Below are positions 26,070 through 35,384 of a stretch of DNA of 64,000 nucleotides, piece after piece; within the stretch, counting starts at the first letter, position 1; each line of letters starts with the position of its first letter. Under the pieces are notes generated by a model. That model was not told the DNA's origin and ran no database searches. It saw only the letters and a program-made list of their open reading frames with translations. This DNA comes from Flagellimonas_A sp039592695 (GTDB taxonomy: Bacteria; Bacteroidota; Bacteroidia; Flavobacteriales; Flavobacteriaceae), in the NCBI RefSeq assembly GCF_039592695.1, contig NZ_JBBUTK010000001.1, positions 372,001-436,000 on the forward strand, read 5' to 3'. The position numbers and the translations under genes were made by a program.

Positions 26070-27770
26070 TTATTTTCTGAAAAAAGTACTTTCAAAAGTA
26101 CTTGAATTACCAACATTATCGGTAACGGTGACTTTTAGGTCACATTGTGTCTTGTCGGCAATCTTGTCGTCAAAATTGTAGGTGATGGTTCTAGTCTTTG
26201 GTTCATACTCCATCAAAATCCATTCCCCGTTCAACGTGGCATTGTATTCTTTGATGCCGCTGAGGTCGTCTGCTATCTCAAGGCTCAGATATCTGTAATT
26301 GTTGAGCCATTGCTTGTCTTTAAAGTTTTTGGGCCTGATTTTGGGTGCTACGGAATCTTTTACCAACGTATATGTACCCAGGTTTCTTGTTCGTGTCGAA
26401 AAAGTACCGTCACGTTTGTAGGTTCTCGCATGGTTGGGTCTCAGTTTTTCATCCAATCGTGCGATGAAAAGCTGTTTTCTTTCTGATTTTGGATATTTTG
26501 ACACATCAAAAGAAATGGTAAAGTTGCGGTGGGCGGCAACGGTATTGTTGTGAATGGTGACCGTATCGCTCCCCTTTTCTAGATGCATGTAGAAATTTTC
26601 ATAGAAGGTGTTTGTTGGAAAATACACTTTCGCCACACCCAGATCAAAATTATTGGGGCGGTTGGCGAGAATATAGTGTTCGGTTTTTTCTTCATCGTCT
26701 ACAACCAAGATGGGAAGCTTTTTGCCTTCGACCGGAATCACAACTTTGATATCATTGCCCTCAATATCAGCGATTAAGATTTCAACATTGTACGACAATC
26801 CATCCTCAACCTTAATCTTTCCATCATTATAAAGGGTTTTGTAAATGCTCAATCGGTTACTGGGCTCTTTGAACAACTTCTGTATGCGTTGACGGTACTT
26901 GCTAAAATGTTCATAATCGATCAAGGTGTTGATATAGCGTCTTTCCCCAAAGGAAAAAGTCTCAAAATCATATTCAGAATACACCTTTCCGTTGACCGAT
27001 TGCTGAACCGTATAGACCCCGTTCTTGTTCGCGGCCATATCCAAACGGTCAAAACCGTTAAAACCAAAACCGATAGTACCGCTTGCAGTGATTGCATCGG
27101 CTAAAAAAGAGCCATCGGGTTGCTTTTTGAAATTGACCTGTACCTTTTCAGCGCTCTGGTTCACTTGCGCATCATCTGAGAGGGGATACGCATACAACCC
27201 CACTAAAGTGGGGTCGGTCGCATCCCTGACCTCATAATCAAAAAGCAACGGATTTACTGGTTTTTCATTGACGCTGTTCCTGATTTCAAAATGTAGGTGG
27301 GGGCCGCTAGATCCACCCGTATTGCCAGAATAAGCGATGACATCACCCTTTATGACCTTTAGTTCCCCATAATCGGGAAAAGTCTCTACTTCATACGATT
27401 GCTTTTTGTATTGCAGTTTTCTGATATAGGCGTCAATTTCAGGGCCAAATTTTTGCAGGTGTGCATAGACCGAGGTGAATCCGTTGGGGTGTGCGATGTA
27501 CAATGCCTTGCCATAGCCCCAATGAGAAACCTTGATACGGGTCACGGTGCCATCGGCAATGGCATAAACGGGCAGCCCCTCTCTTTGCTGGGTTTTGATA
27601 TCGATTCCAGCGTGAAAGTGATTCGAGCGTAGCTCACCAAAGGTACCCGCCAATATTAATGGGATACCCATGGGGGATTGAAATTGATCTTTCGGATACT
27701 TTTCCTGACCCAAAAGAGAAAAGGTAATAAAGAAAATGAGGATACCGCAAAAGCGTCTTGACATAACCAA
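26070..27770 (-). CDS. M23 family metallopeptidase
   Basis: A 566-residue exported peptidase. After the signal peptide the LytM/M23 domain has the zinc motif HFHAGIDIKT and the catalytic GPHLHFEIRN (residues about 53-155). The long C-terminal part is beta-rich, ending in an Ig-like stretch (SLEIADDLSGIKEYNATLNGEW). Peptidoglycan cross-bridge cleavage is the family role. First gene of an operon with the TonB receptor and a secreted protein. Confidence 0.9.
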   Translation of the reverse strand: MVMSRRFCGILIFFITFSLLGQEKYPKDQFQSPMGIPLILAGTFGELRSNHFHAGIDIKTQQREGLPVYAIADGTVTRIKVSHWGYGKALYIAHPNGFTSVYAHLQKFGPEIDAYIRKLQYKKQSYEVETFPDYGELKVIKGDVIAYSGNTGGSSGPHLHFEIRNSVNEKPVNPLLFDYEVRDATDPTLVGLYAYPLSDDAQVNQSAEKVQVNFKKQPDGSFLADAITASGTIGFGFNGFDRLDMAANKNGVYTVQQSVNGKVYSEYDFETFSFGERRYINTLIDYEHFSKYRQRIQKLFKEPSNRLSIYKTLYNDGKIKVEDGLSYNVEILIADIEGNDIKVVIPVEGKKLPILVVDDEEKTEHYILANRPNNFDLGVAKVYFPTNTFYENFYMHLEKGSDTVTIHNNTVAAHRNFTISFDVSKYPKSERKQLFIARLDEKLRPNHARTYKRDGTFSTRTRNLGTYTLVKDSVAPKIRPKNFKDKQWLNNYRYLSLEIADDLSGIKEYNATLNGEWILMEYEPKTRTITYNFDDKIADKTQCDLKVTVTDNVGNSSTFESTFFRK

Positions 27771-27848
27771 GCAATAATTTTATACGAAAGTAACCAATCA
27801 TCGGGTATTATCGAAAGGGGGCACAATCAGCAGATTAATCACAAAAAT

Positions 27849-27880
27849 ATTGGTAGGTTGCCGTAGGATGGTTAAATTTG
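27849..27880 (+). promoter_or_regulatory. Promoter of the coiled-coil/zapA operon
   Basis: ATTG at 27849-27852, 20 bases, TAAATTTG at 27873-27880 (perfect -7). The predicted start is about ten bases before ATG 27895. Confidence 0.55.
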
Positions 27881-27894
27881 AAAGATAAGTATTG

Positions 27895-28194
27895 ATGTTT
27901 GCAATGGGTGAACTCATTGAAGTCGTAGATTCACTTGAAAATAAAATCAGCAAGCTGCTGCATAAAATGGAGCTGCTGCATCGGGCGAATTCTAAATTGC
28001 AGTCTGACTTAGCGACAATGCAACAAGAGAACGATGATTTCAAGACCGCCGTTACAAAATGGGAAGAGAAATACAATTCTCTCAAAATGGCAAACACAAT
28101 GCTGGGTGGTAACACGAATAAAACAGAGGCCAAACTCAAGATAAACGCACTGATTCGAGATATAGACCATTGTATAGCGCAATTGGCAGAATAG
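27895..28194 (+). CDS. Coiled-coil protein upstream of zapA
   Basis: A 99-residue protein that is almost wholly coiled coil (LIEVVDSLENKISKLLHKME...NSKLQSDLATMQQEND). Its place 11 bases upstream of zapA, and its size, suggest a ZapB-like partner that bundles FtsZ with ZapA; this is inference from context. Start may be ATG 27895 or ATG 27904 (MGELIEVV). Confidence 0.75.
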   Translation: MFAMGELIEVVDSLENKISKLLHKMELLHRANSKLQSDLATMQQENDDFKTAVTKWEEKYNSLKMANTMLGGNTNKTEAKLKINALIRDIDHCIAQLAE

Positions 28195-28205
28195 TGTAGA
28201 AAAAT

Positions 28206-28502
28206 ATGGAGGAAAAGCTCAAAATCAAGCTTTCTATTGCTGACAGGGTGTATCCATTGACGATTGATCCGAAGCAAGAAGAAGGATTACGAAAGGCTGC
28301 GAAGAACATCGAGCATTTGGTAAAAAAGTTTGAGCAAAACTATGCGGTACGAGATAAGCAAGATGTGCTGGCGATGTGTGCCTTGCAATTTGCCTCTAAA
28401 ATAGAGCAGAGTGGCATTGACCGCTCTGAGAACACCAAAGCGGCCACAGAGCGCTTACAGGCCCTGGAGGCTTTGGTGCAATCAAAGCTCGAATTTGAAT
28501 AA
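28206..28502 (+). CDS. zapA: Cell division protein ZapA
   Basis: A 98-residue FtsZ-ring-associated protein. The ZapA N-terminal segment KIKLSIADRVYPLTIDPKQEEGLRKAA and the following helix with QDVLAMCALQFASKIEQ are typical. It binds and cross-links FtsZ filaments at mid-cell. It follows the coiled-coil gene and precedes the probable 6S RNA and rny. Confidence 0.92.
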   Translation: MEEKLKIKLSIADRVYPLTIDPKQEEGLRKAAKNIEHLVKKFEQNYAVRDKQDVLAMCALQFASKIEQSGIDRSENTKAATERLQALEALVQSKLEFE

Positions 28503-28529
28503 GTTCTTTTGACATAACATATTGTTACT

Positions 28530-28699
28530 GCCCACATTGGCATCTATTTTTTGACAAACTCAACATTATTACAATTAAAAAGGGTGAGTTTAGGTTGTAA
28601 AAGCAGGCCCTACCTGTATAGGGATCCTTGAGCAGCTTGGTAGCCCTAAACCTGTCTATAGGAGTTTGTACAGAACTTCAGTCAATGTGGGCTTTTTTT
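28530..28699 (+). ncRNA. ssrS: Probable 6S RNA
   Basis: The gap between zapA and rny holds a long closed hairpin. GCCCACATTG (28530-28539) pairs perfectly with CAATGTGGGC (28683-28692), followed by seven T. Inside are two more stems: GTTTAGG (28588-28594) with CCTAAAC (28645-28651), and CTACC (28610-28614) with GGTAG (28639-28643). Position beside zapA is the classic place of 6S RNA and the stem-bubble-stem shape fits. The 5' end is uncertain: it could be about 28530 or nearer 28585. A covariance search would settle it. Confidence 0.7.
28683..28699 (+). terminator. Terminator of the 6S-like RNA
   Basis: 3' arm CAATGTGGGC followed by a seven-T run; it is the closing stem of the RNA and doubles as its terminator. 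Only 19 bases separate it from the rny start codon. Confidence 0.65.
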
Positions 28700-28718
28700 A
28701 TAACCAAATAGTTTCTAT

Positions 28719-30290
28719 ATGGATAGTAATATCATCATCGTGATTGTTGCCCTTATTGGTCTGGCCATTGGTTTTGCCATCGCAAAAATGCTCGAAAAGG
28801 GCAAAGCGGGCAAAATTTTGGCAGGTGCCAAAAAAGAAGCAGCATCCATCATAAAAGACGCAAAAACTGAAGGGGAGAACATTAAAAAGAATAAAATTTT
28901 TCAGGCCAAAGAGAAATTTCTAGAACTAAAGGCCGAGCATGAAAAAGTCATTATCGGTAAAGACAAAAAAATAGCCGAAGCCGAAAAACGAACACGGGAT
29001 AAAGAATCACAGGTCAGCAATGAGCTGGCAAAGAACAAAAAGCTCAATGATAAGCTTGAGGAGCAAATCAAAGAAGTAACCCATAAAAGTGAAATACTTG
29101 ATAAAAAGAAGTCAGAGGTCGAGAAACTGCACAAAAATCAAGTGCAGCAGCTTGAAGTGATTTCTGGGCTATCGGCCGAAGATGCCAAAAGCCAGCTTTT
29201 AGAGTCTTTAAAAGAAACCGCCAAGACCGATGCCATGGCCTACCTTCAGGGTACGCTTGAGGAAGCAAAACTTACCGCACAGCAAGAAGCCCGTAAGATT
29301 ATTATTAGCACCATTCAGCGCATTGGTACCGAAGAGGCCATTGAGAATTGCGTTTCGGTGTTCAATCTTGAATCTGATGATGTGAAAGGCCGAATCATCG
29401 GCCGTGAAGGTCGAAACATTCGGGCCATTGAAGCTGCCACCGGGGTAGAAATCATCGTTGATGATACCCCGGAAGCAATCATTCTTTCTTGCTTTGATTC
29501 GGTGCGGCGAGAAATAGCACGTTTATCACTGCACCGATTGGTGACCGATGGGCGTATACACCCCGCACGTATCGAAGAAGTGGTCAAAAAGACCGAAAAA
29601 CAGATCAATGAAGAAATTGCCGAAATCGGTAAGCGCACGGTCATTGATTTGGGCATACACGGACTGCATCCAGAATTGATCAAAGCCGTGGGGCGCATGA
29701 AGTACCGTTCTTCCTATGGTCAAAACTTGTTGCAGCACTCTCGAGAAGTGGCCAAACTCTGTGGGGTCATGGCCGCTGAATTGGGACTCAACCCGAAACT
29801 GGCCAAAAGGGCTGGATTGTTGCACGATATCGGAAAAGTACCTTTGGCCGAATCAGAGGTTGAAACTCCCCATGCTATTTTGGGCATGCAATGGGCACAA
29901 AAATACGGGGAAAAGAAAGAGGTCTGCAATGCTATCGGGGCGCACCATGACGAAATTGAAATGACCACCTTGATTTCTCCCATTGTACAGGTTTGTGATG
30001 CCATTAGCGGTGCTCGACCTGGGGCGCGACGTCAAGTGCTTGACTCTTATATTCAACGTTTAAAAGACCTTGAGGATATTGCCTTTGGGTTTAATGGGGT
30101 ACAAAAGGCCTATGCCATACAGGCGGGTCGCGAGCTGCGGGTAATCGTAGAAAGCGAAAAAGTAAGTGATGATATGGCCGCCGAGCTTTCATTCAACATC
30201 TCACAAAAGATACAGACCGAAATGACCTATCCCGGTCAAGTAAAGATTACTGTGATTCGCGAGACCCGTTCGGTGAACGTGGCGAAATAG
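28719..30290 (+). CDS. rny: Ribonuclease Y
   Basis: A 523-residue membrane-anchored endoribonuclease that starts mRNA decay. One N-terminal helix (IIIVIVALIGLAIGFAIAKML), a long coiled coil (residues about 35-170), a KH domain (DDVKGRIIGREGRNIRAIEAATG) and an HD domain (LLHDIGKVPLAESE; AHHDEIE) appear in the usual order and at the usual length. No room exists for its own promoter between the 6S terminator and the ATG, so its transcription must come through or from within the RNA gene. Confidence 0.97.
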   Translation: MDSNIIIVIVALIGLAIGFAIAKMLEKGKAGKILAGAKKEAASIIKDAKTEGENIKKNKIFQAKEKFLELKAEHEKVIIGKDKKIAEAEKRTRDKESQVSNELAKNKKLNDKLEEQIKEVTHKSEILDKKKSEVEKLHKNQVQQLEVISGLSAEDAKSQLLESLKETAKTDAMAYLQGTLEEAKLTAQQEARKIIISTIQRIGTEEAIENCVSVFNLESDDVKGRIIGREGRNIRAIEAATGVEIIVDDTPEAIILSCFDSVRREIARLSLHRLVTDGRIHPARIEEVVKKTEKQINEEIAEIGKRTVIDLGIHGLHPELIKAVGRMKYRSSYGQNLLQHSREVAKLCGVMAAELGLNPKLAKRAGLLHDIGKVPLAESEVETPHAILGMQWAQKYGEKKEVCNAIGAHHDEIEMTTLISPIVQVCDAISGARPGARRQVLDSYIQRLKDLEDIAFGFNGVQKAYAIQAGRELRVIVESEKVSDDMAAELSFNISQKIQTEMTYPGQVKITVIRETRSVNVAK

Positions 30291-30383
30291 GTTATTGCCC
30301 GAGTACTAAGCTCAAAAGAAGGTTATTCATTCTAATTGCGTTATGGGATCATAAATGGGGGGCATGTCCATTTCCAATCTGTA

Positions 30384-32408
30384 TCATTCTTCCTCAGAAG
30401 AAGTGGTACTTTCCTCTTGATCAGCCTCTCGTTCTAGCTGGTTCTGCATGATGTTCAGCTTTTTCAATTTGCCTTTCCAAGTGGCGAGAGCTTCTTTGTG
30501 GCGATCAATATTTTTGATGACCTCTTGTACCAACGGACTATCTTCTGATGCATTTGAAAAGAACTGGAGGTTATTTTCGAGCTGTCGTAGTTCGTTTTTA
30601 CTTTCAGAAATCTTTCTTTTAATAAACGTACGTTCGTTGTTGATGGCACGTTCGTCTTCTGCTTTGGTTAGCTGCTGAATTTTGTTGCCATATTTCAAGA
30701 GTTCGGCCTCATGTCTGCCCACACCCACTTTTTTCAACAAAGCATCGATGATTTTGTTGAACTTGCCATTGAGGTGTCTCTTGTTGTAGGGTAGGCGCCC
30801 ATACGTTTTCCATTCATTAATGAAACCTTTGATGGTCTCGAGGTCTTTATCTTTAGTGCCTGTCAATTTGAAATTTTTGAGACGATCTAAACAGGCATTC
30901 TTTTTTTCGTAATTGGCGTATTCTTCCTTTTGGGCATGGTTGCGTTGTGAATGCAAGCGGTCAAAGTAATGGTTGCAGGCCGCTTTGAATTCTTTCCAGA
31001 TTTTATCCGAATATTTTCGGGGTACATGGCCGATTTTTTTCCACTCGCTCTGTATGCGCTTCATCTCAGGAGTGGTGGCATCAAAATCTTCACTGTCTTT
31101 GAGCGACTGGGCAATCTGCAAAAGTGCTTTCTTCTTCTCTAAATTTTCAAGTTGCTCTTTTTTGAGTCCTTTGTAAAAATTGTTCTTGTTCCTATTGAAA
31201 GAGCGCACTGCATTTTTGAACTCCGTCCAAGTGGCATCATTGTCTTTTTGGGGTACCCTGCCAGCTTTGAAAAATTGCTCGCGCAAGGCTTCTACCTCTT
31301 TGATCTGCTTTTGAATACCGCTATGCACCCTGGCCGTATTTTCGGCAATCTGCTTGATGGCTTGTATCAATTCTTGCTTTTTGACAAGATTTTCGGCATA
31401 ACGGTCTTCAAGTTCCTTGTGGTGCTCTTGGCGACGTTGGTGCATGGCCTTGGTCGCATTGCTGAAACGCTCCCAGATTTCTTCTCGTTGCTCTTTGGCG
31501 ACAGGGCCGATGTCTTCTTTCCAGATTTTGTGCAGGGTCTGCAATTCTCTGAACGCTTTGCCCAAATCAGGCTCACTGGCCAAAGCTTCTGCTCTTTCGA
31601 CCAATTTTAGTTTCTCTTCAAGATTGTGTTTGAAATCTAGATCGCGTAGCTCACGGTTTAAATGCAGAAAGTCGTAAAAAATCTCGACATGGTGATGATA
31701 GGTGCGCCAGACGTCATTGTATTGGTTTCTTGGTACTGGCCCGGCATTACGCCACCGCTCTTGAAGCTCCTTAAAACTTTTGTAGGTGGTATTCATGTCT
31801 TCTTCGACATTGACCAGCCCTTTTAGTTCTTCAATGATGTTCAGTCGGTTCTCAAGGTTGGCTTTCAGGGTTTTTTCTAAATTCTTGTAGTAGGCATCTC
31901 TTTTTTCACGGTATTCAGAATAGACCTCGTTGAATTGTCTTTTGGTCACCGAATTGTAACGAAAGTCAACTTCATTGCCACCATTGGAAACAAACTCTTC
32001 TTTTTTCTCTTCAATGAAGTCTTTGAACTTGCTATCAAACTCGTGTTTGATATTGTTGACATGCCTGTGAATGGCCTGTACCTTTTCATTCTTTACCAAC
32101 CGCTGCAGTTCGCCGACCAAATTTTCGAGCGACATGGCATGGTAATCGAGCATAGGGATGTGATGCCGTTTCTGATTTTCTTCATCTTCAGCGTCTTCGG
32201 CATTTGACTCATCTATTTCTTCTTGAACATCTTCGGTGGCTTCTTTCTTTTTGACGGCTTCCTTTTTTTTCTCATGTTCAGAAGTGTCGGTCGTAACGGG
32301 TTCTTCAGTGTTTTTTTCCTCTTGCGGTGTTGCCTTTTCGCCAGTTTCAGTATGTTCTTGTTCCCCTACAGTTTCTTCCTGTAGTTTGTGCTCGTTGTCA
32401 TCCATCAA
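30384..32408 (-). CDS. DUF349 repeat protein
   Basis: A 674-residue cytoplasmic protein. The first 90 residues are very rich in Glu and Lys (low complexity). The rest is a series of helical DUF349 repeats with recurring W and R motifs (ELQERWRNAGPVPRNQYNDVW; FRELQTLHKIWKEDIGPVAK; RIQSEWKKIGHVPRKYSDKIW). Function is unknown; distant relatives are linked to recombination and stress. A perfect -7 element lies at 32472-32479. Confidence 0.88.
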   Translation of the reverse strand: MMDDNEHKLQEETVGEQEHTETGEKATPQEEKNTEEPVTTDTSEHEKKKEAVKKKEATEDVQEEIDESNAEDAEDEENQKRHHIPMLDYHAMSLENLVGELQRLVKNEKVQAIHRHVNNIKHEFDSKFKDFIEEKKEEFVSNGGNEVDFRYNSVTKRQFNEVYSEYREKRDAYYKNLEKTLKANLENRLNIIEELKGLVNVEEDMNTTYKSFKELQERWRNAGPVPRNQYNDVWRTYHHHVEIFYDFLHLNRELRDLDFKHNLEEKLKLVERAEALASEPDLGKAFRELQTLHKIWKEDIGPVAKEQREEIWERFSNATKAMHQRRQEHHKELEDRYAENLVKKQELIQAIKQIAENTARVHSGIQKQIKEVEALREQFFKAGRVPQKDNDATWTEFKNAVRSFNRNKNNFYKGLKKEQLENLEKKKALLQIAQSLKDSEDFDATTPEMKRIQSEWKKIGHVPRKYSDKIWKEFKAACNHYFDRLHSQRNHAQKEEYANYEKKNACLDRLKNFKLTGTKDKDLETIKGFINEWKTYGRLPYNKRHLNGKFNKIIDALLKKVGVGRHEAELLKYGNKIQQLTKAEDERAINNERTFIKRKISESKNELRQLENNLQFFSNASEDSPLVQEVIKNIDRHKEALATWKGKLKKLNIMQNQLEREADQEESTTSSEEE

Positions 32409-32471
32409 AATGTATTTATCGGTTTAGGTCGATGGTTGTAATGGTAAGTTACTAACAATAGTCACTCAAAG

Positions 32472-32479
32472 CAAAAATA
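32472..32479 (-). promoter_or_regulatory. -7 element of the DUF349 gene
   Basis: TATTTTTG on the minus strand, about 63 bases before the start codon. No good -33 element at 19 bases. Confidence 0.35.
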
Positions 32480-32550
32480 CGCATTCTACTTTTGGCATTT
32501 GGGGGTGAATGATGGCTTTTCGATAACGGGATAAACAAAAAAAGGATGCG

Positions 32551-33300
32551 CTAAGAATTCCAGATTTGCCAAGACTTTTCTGCCTGTAGCTGCAGCATTT
32601 CGAGTCCGTTTTTAATCATACAGCCTCTTTTTTCTCCTTCGGATAAAAATGCAGTCTTTTCAGGATTGTAGATGAGGTCGTACAGCAAATGTCTTGAATC
32701 TAAATATTGATAGGGGATTTCAGGTTTTTCATCAATGTTCGGATGCGTGCCCAAAGGCGTACAGTTCACGATGATATGATGTTCAGACATGATATTTTTG
32801 TCGAGCTGCCCATAATCGTAGGAATCCTTTTTTACGGAGCGCGAAACAAAAGTATAAACGATACCCAAGGATTCTAACACATGTGCCACTGCTTTTGATG
32901 CGCCACCAGTGCCCAAAATCAAGGCTTTGTTATGATGGGATTGCAAAAGGGGCTCCAGTGATTTCTGAAAGCCGAAAGCATCTGTGTTGTGGCCGATGCA
33001 CCTGTTTTCTGAAAATTCGATGGTGTTCACCGCACCTATTTCTTGGGCCGTTTCCGCTACGGCATCCAAAAAAGGAATCACCGCTTCTTTATAGGGTATG
33101 GTAACATTGAGGCCCCTCAAGGTGTTCTCGGCGATCAAGCTTTCAAATTCTGATATGTCGTCAAGGTCAAAATTTTCATAACTATGGCCAGACAACCCCA
33201 GTTCTTTGAACTTTTCGGTAAAATATCCTTTCGAAAATGAATAGGAAATATGCCTACCGACCAACCCGTACCTATTTTCTTTCTTTTCTGTTCTTTCCAT
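32551..33300 (-). CDS. aroE: Shikimate dehydrogenase
   Basis: A 249-residue NADP enzyme of the aromatic amino acid pathway that reduces 3-dehydroshikimate. N-terminal GLVGRHISYSFSKGYF, the catalytic Lys in NVTIPYKEAV, ALILGTGGASKAV dinucleotide motif and NCTPLGTHPN are present. The frame is open to 33324, but ATG 33300 gives the standard N-terminus; the gene then overlaps the end of the upstream DUF368 gene by 29 bases, which implies coupled translation. Confidence 0.95.
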   Translation of the reverse strand: MERTEKKENRYGLVGRHISYSFSKGYFTEKFKELGLSGHSYENFDLDDISEFESLIAENTLRGLNVTIPYKEAVIPFLDAVAETAQEIGAVNTIEFSENRCIGHNTDAFGFQKSLEPLLQSHHNKALILGTGGASKAVAHVLESLGIVYTFVSRSVKKDSYDYGQLDKNIMSEHHIIVNCTPLGTHPNIDEKPEIPYQYLDSRHLLYDLIYNPEKTAFLSEGEKRGCMIKNGLEMLQLQAEKSWQIWNS

Positions 33301-34291
33301 ACCAGTCGAGGGCCAATAGTACAAAAATGCCCAATACGATGAAAAAGATGGCGGCCCAAGTTTCCATCAATGTGATATCGGGCCAATACCGCTCATAATT
33401 TTGAATGACTTTATCACCGTTGGAGTCCAATAGGAATGTACCATCTACATCTGTTTTAAAAATGGTGCGTTTCCAAGGCCATAAGACACCCAAAGAGCCT
33501 GTGATGAAACCGATGATGACCGCTGTGGCAATGGTTTTAAAGTGCTTCAAAACATAGCCCAAAAGATGGGAAAGGGTCACAAGGCCTGTCGCTGAACCCA
33601 ATGTGAACACAGTCAATATTTTCAGGGTTTCCATACGTTTTGGATTGTCAACAAAGCTGAAATCACCTTGAAAAACCTCAGATAGCGTGTCATAGAGTGC
33701 ATTGACCGAATCGACCAGCAACAATACATAATTGCCCAAAAGAATTAGGATGAATGAACCTGATAATCCAGGCAATGTCATACCAGAGACACTGATGATA
33801 CCACAAAAGAAGATAAAAAAGAGGTTGTCATTTTCTTTCGCAGGATTCAAAAAACTGATGGCGATACCAATCAAAAGGCCAATGATTCCCGCAGGTATTG
33901 TTTTTTTATTCCATTGGTTGAAATCTTTTGAAATGTAATAAATCGACCCCAGGATCATTCCAAAAAAAGTAGCCCAAACGAAAAGTTCTTTGCGCTCCAA
34001 AAAATAATCCAACAACTTTGAAACACTGAAATAGCTGAACAGCATACCCGCAATCAAGAGTGTCAAAAATTGACCATTTGTATAACGGTAAAAGCTCTTG
34101 AAGCGACCATTGAAAAGCAATTTGAATGCCTTGAGATTGACTTTTTGCAACGAATAGATAAATTCTTCGTAAAAACCGCCAACAAAGGCCACGATACCGC
34201 CAGATACACCGGGCACCTTGTTTGCGGCACCCATGATCAATCCTTTGATGAACAAAAAAAATCGATCTAGTAAGGTTCTTGGTCTGTGCAT
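33272..34291 (-). CDS. DUF368 polyprenyl-phosphate translocase, copy 2
   Basis: A 339-residue polytopic protein of the DUF368 family, whose members (PopT) recycle undecaprenyl phosphate across the inner membrane. Two inverted-repeat-like motifs are visible: PGVSGGIVAFVGGFYEEF near the N-terminus and MTLPGLSGSFILILLGNY in the middle. The frame is open to 34309 by a TTG, but ATG 34291 gives a normal N-terminus. It follows its paralogue (34311-35384) by 19 bases and overlaps aroE. Confidence 0.88.
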   Translation of the reverse strand: MHRPRTLLDRFFLFIKGLIMGAANKVPGVSGGIVAFVGGFYEEFIYSLQKVNLKAFKLLFNGRFKSFYRYTNGQFLTLLIAGMLFSYFSVSKLLDYFLERKELFVWATFFGMILGSIYYISKDFNQWNKKTIPAGIIGLLIGIAISFLNPAKENDNLFFIFFCGIISVSGMTLPGLSGSFILILLGNYVLLLVDSVNALYDTLSEVFQGDFSFVDNPKRMETLKILTVFTLGSATGLVTLSHLLGYVLKHFKTIATAVIIGFITGSLGVLWPWKRTIFKTDVDGTFLLDSNGDKVIQNYERYWPDITLMETWAAIFFIVLGIFVLLALDWYGKNRKERK

Positions 34292-34310
34292 AAATGAAAA
34301 AAGGCACAAC

Positions 34311-35384
34311 CTATTTTTTTGCGGCCGCCCTTTCGAGGATAAAAATAAGGGAAAAACCGATGATGGCTAAAACAACGGCCCATAATAGTTGATTGTCACC
34401 CTCAAAGGCAAATGGGGAAATGTTCTTTTCTTTGATGGTTATCACTTTCTCACCAAAGGTTTTGGCTTCGAGCACTTTTTTCCAGGGCCAAATTTTATTC
34501 AGTGAGCCCAGTATGAATCCAGTCAACAAGGCCAAAGTAATGTCGTGATATTTTTTGAACATCCATTTCAGCAAACGAGCGAAGCTCAAGAGACCAAAAA
34601 TTGCTCCAAGTGCCACAATGGCGATGGTCACAATGTTGCGTTCATGAACGGCATCCAATATGGTTTTGTATGAACCCAAGAGCACCAAGATAAAGGCCCC
34701 AGAAATACCGGGCAGGATCATGGCGCAGACGGCCAAGGCACCCGACAAAAACAGATACGGTAGGCTTTCGATGTTTTCGTTGGGGGGCAACGTCGTGATG
34801 AAATATGCAATGATGGCACCGGCAAGAAAAAATGTCATCGTGGCGACGTTCCATTTCTTGATTTCCTTGCCTACAAAAAAGATACTGGCCGCGACCAAAC
34901 CGAAAAAAAATGACCAGACGAGTATGGGGTGGTTTTCCAGCAGCCAACTGACCAGTGTGGCCAATGAGAACAGGCTGATGAAAATGCCCAGAAAAAGTGC
35001 CAATAAAAAGTTGCCGTTGAGTTGCTTCCAAAATACCTTAAAACCCTCTTTTTTCCACGTTTTGAACAGGTTGAGGTTGATGTTGTTGATTGAAAGAATC
35101 AATTCTTCATAAATACCTGAAATAAAGGCGATTGTGCCACCTGACACTCCGGGCACCACATCTGCCGCTCCCATGGCAATGCCCTTCAGGGTGATGACAA
35201 AGTAATCTTTAAGTTGTCTGATTTTCAAAACAGCTGGGTCAGTGTCGAAATTACTCAATGATTGAGATTTATAAGCTCCGACGTTTGTGCCGAAATTTGG
35301 TTTTTTAGATTTTTTATAATGCTTGGGTTTGCCCTTGGGCAGTTTATTTGGTTTTTGCCTTTTGCGATTCAGAAAATGTCTCAA
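34311..35384 (-). CDS. DUF368 polyprenyl-phosphate translocase, copy 1
   Basis: Paralogue of the adjacent DUF368 gene (MGAADVVPGVSGGTIAFISGIYEE; MILPGISGAFILVLLGSY), so a likely undecaprenyl-phosphate translocase. The ATG at 35384 adds about 55 lysine-rich residues (NRKRQKPNKLPKGKPKHYK) before the usual start of the family and overlaps the TPR gene by 41 bases. A TTG in frame just before KIRQLKDYFVITLKG would give the standard N-terminus. The start is therefore uncertain; the rest of the gene is not. Confidence 0.85.
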   Translation of the reverse strand: MRHFLNRKRQKPNKLPKGKPKHYKKSKKPNFGTNVGAYKSQSLSNFDTDPAVLKIRQLKDYFVITLKGIAMGAADVVPGVSGGTIAFISGIYEELILSINNINLNLFKTWKKEGFKVFWKQLNGNFLLALFLGIFISLFSLATLVSWLLENHPILVWSFFFGLVAASIFFVGKEIKKWNVATMTFFLAGAIIAYFITTLPPNENIESLPYLFLSGALAVCAMILPGISGAFILVLLGSYKTILDAVHERNIVTIAIVALGAIFGLLSFARLLKWMFKKYHDITLALLTGFILGSLNKIWPWKKVLEAKTFGEKVITIKEKNISPFAFEGDNQLLWAVVLAIIGFSLIFILERAAAKK

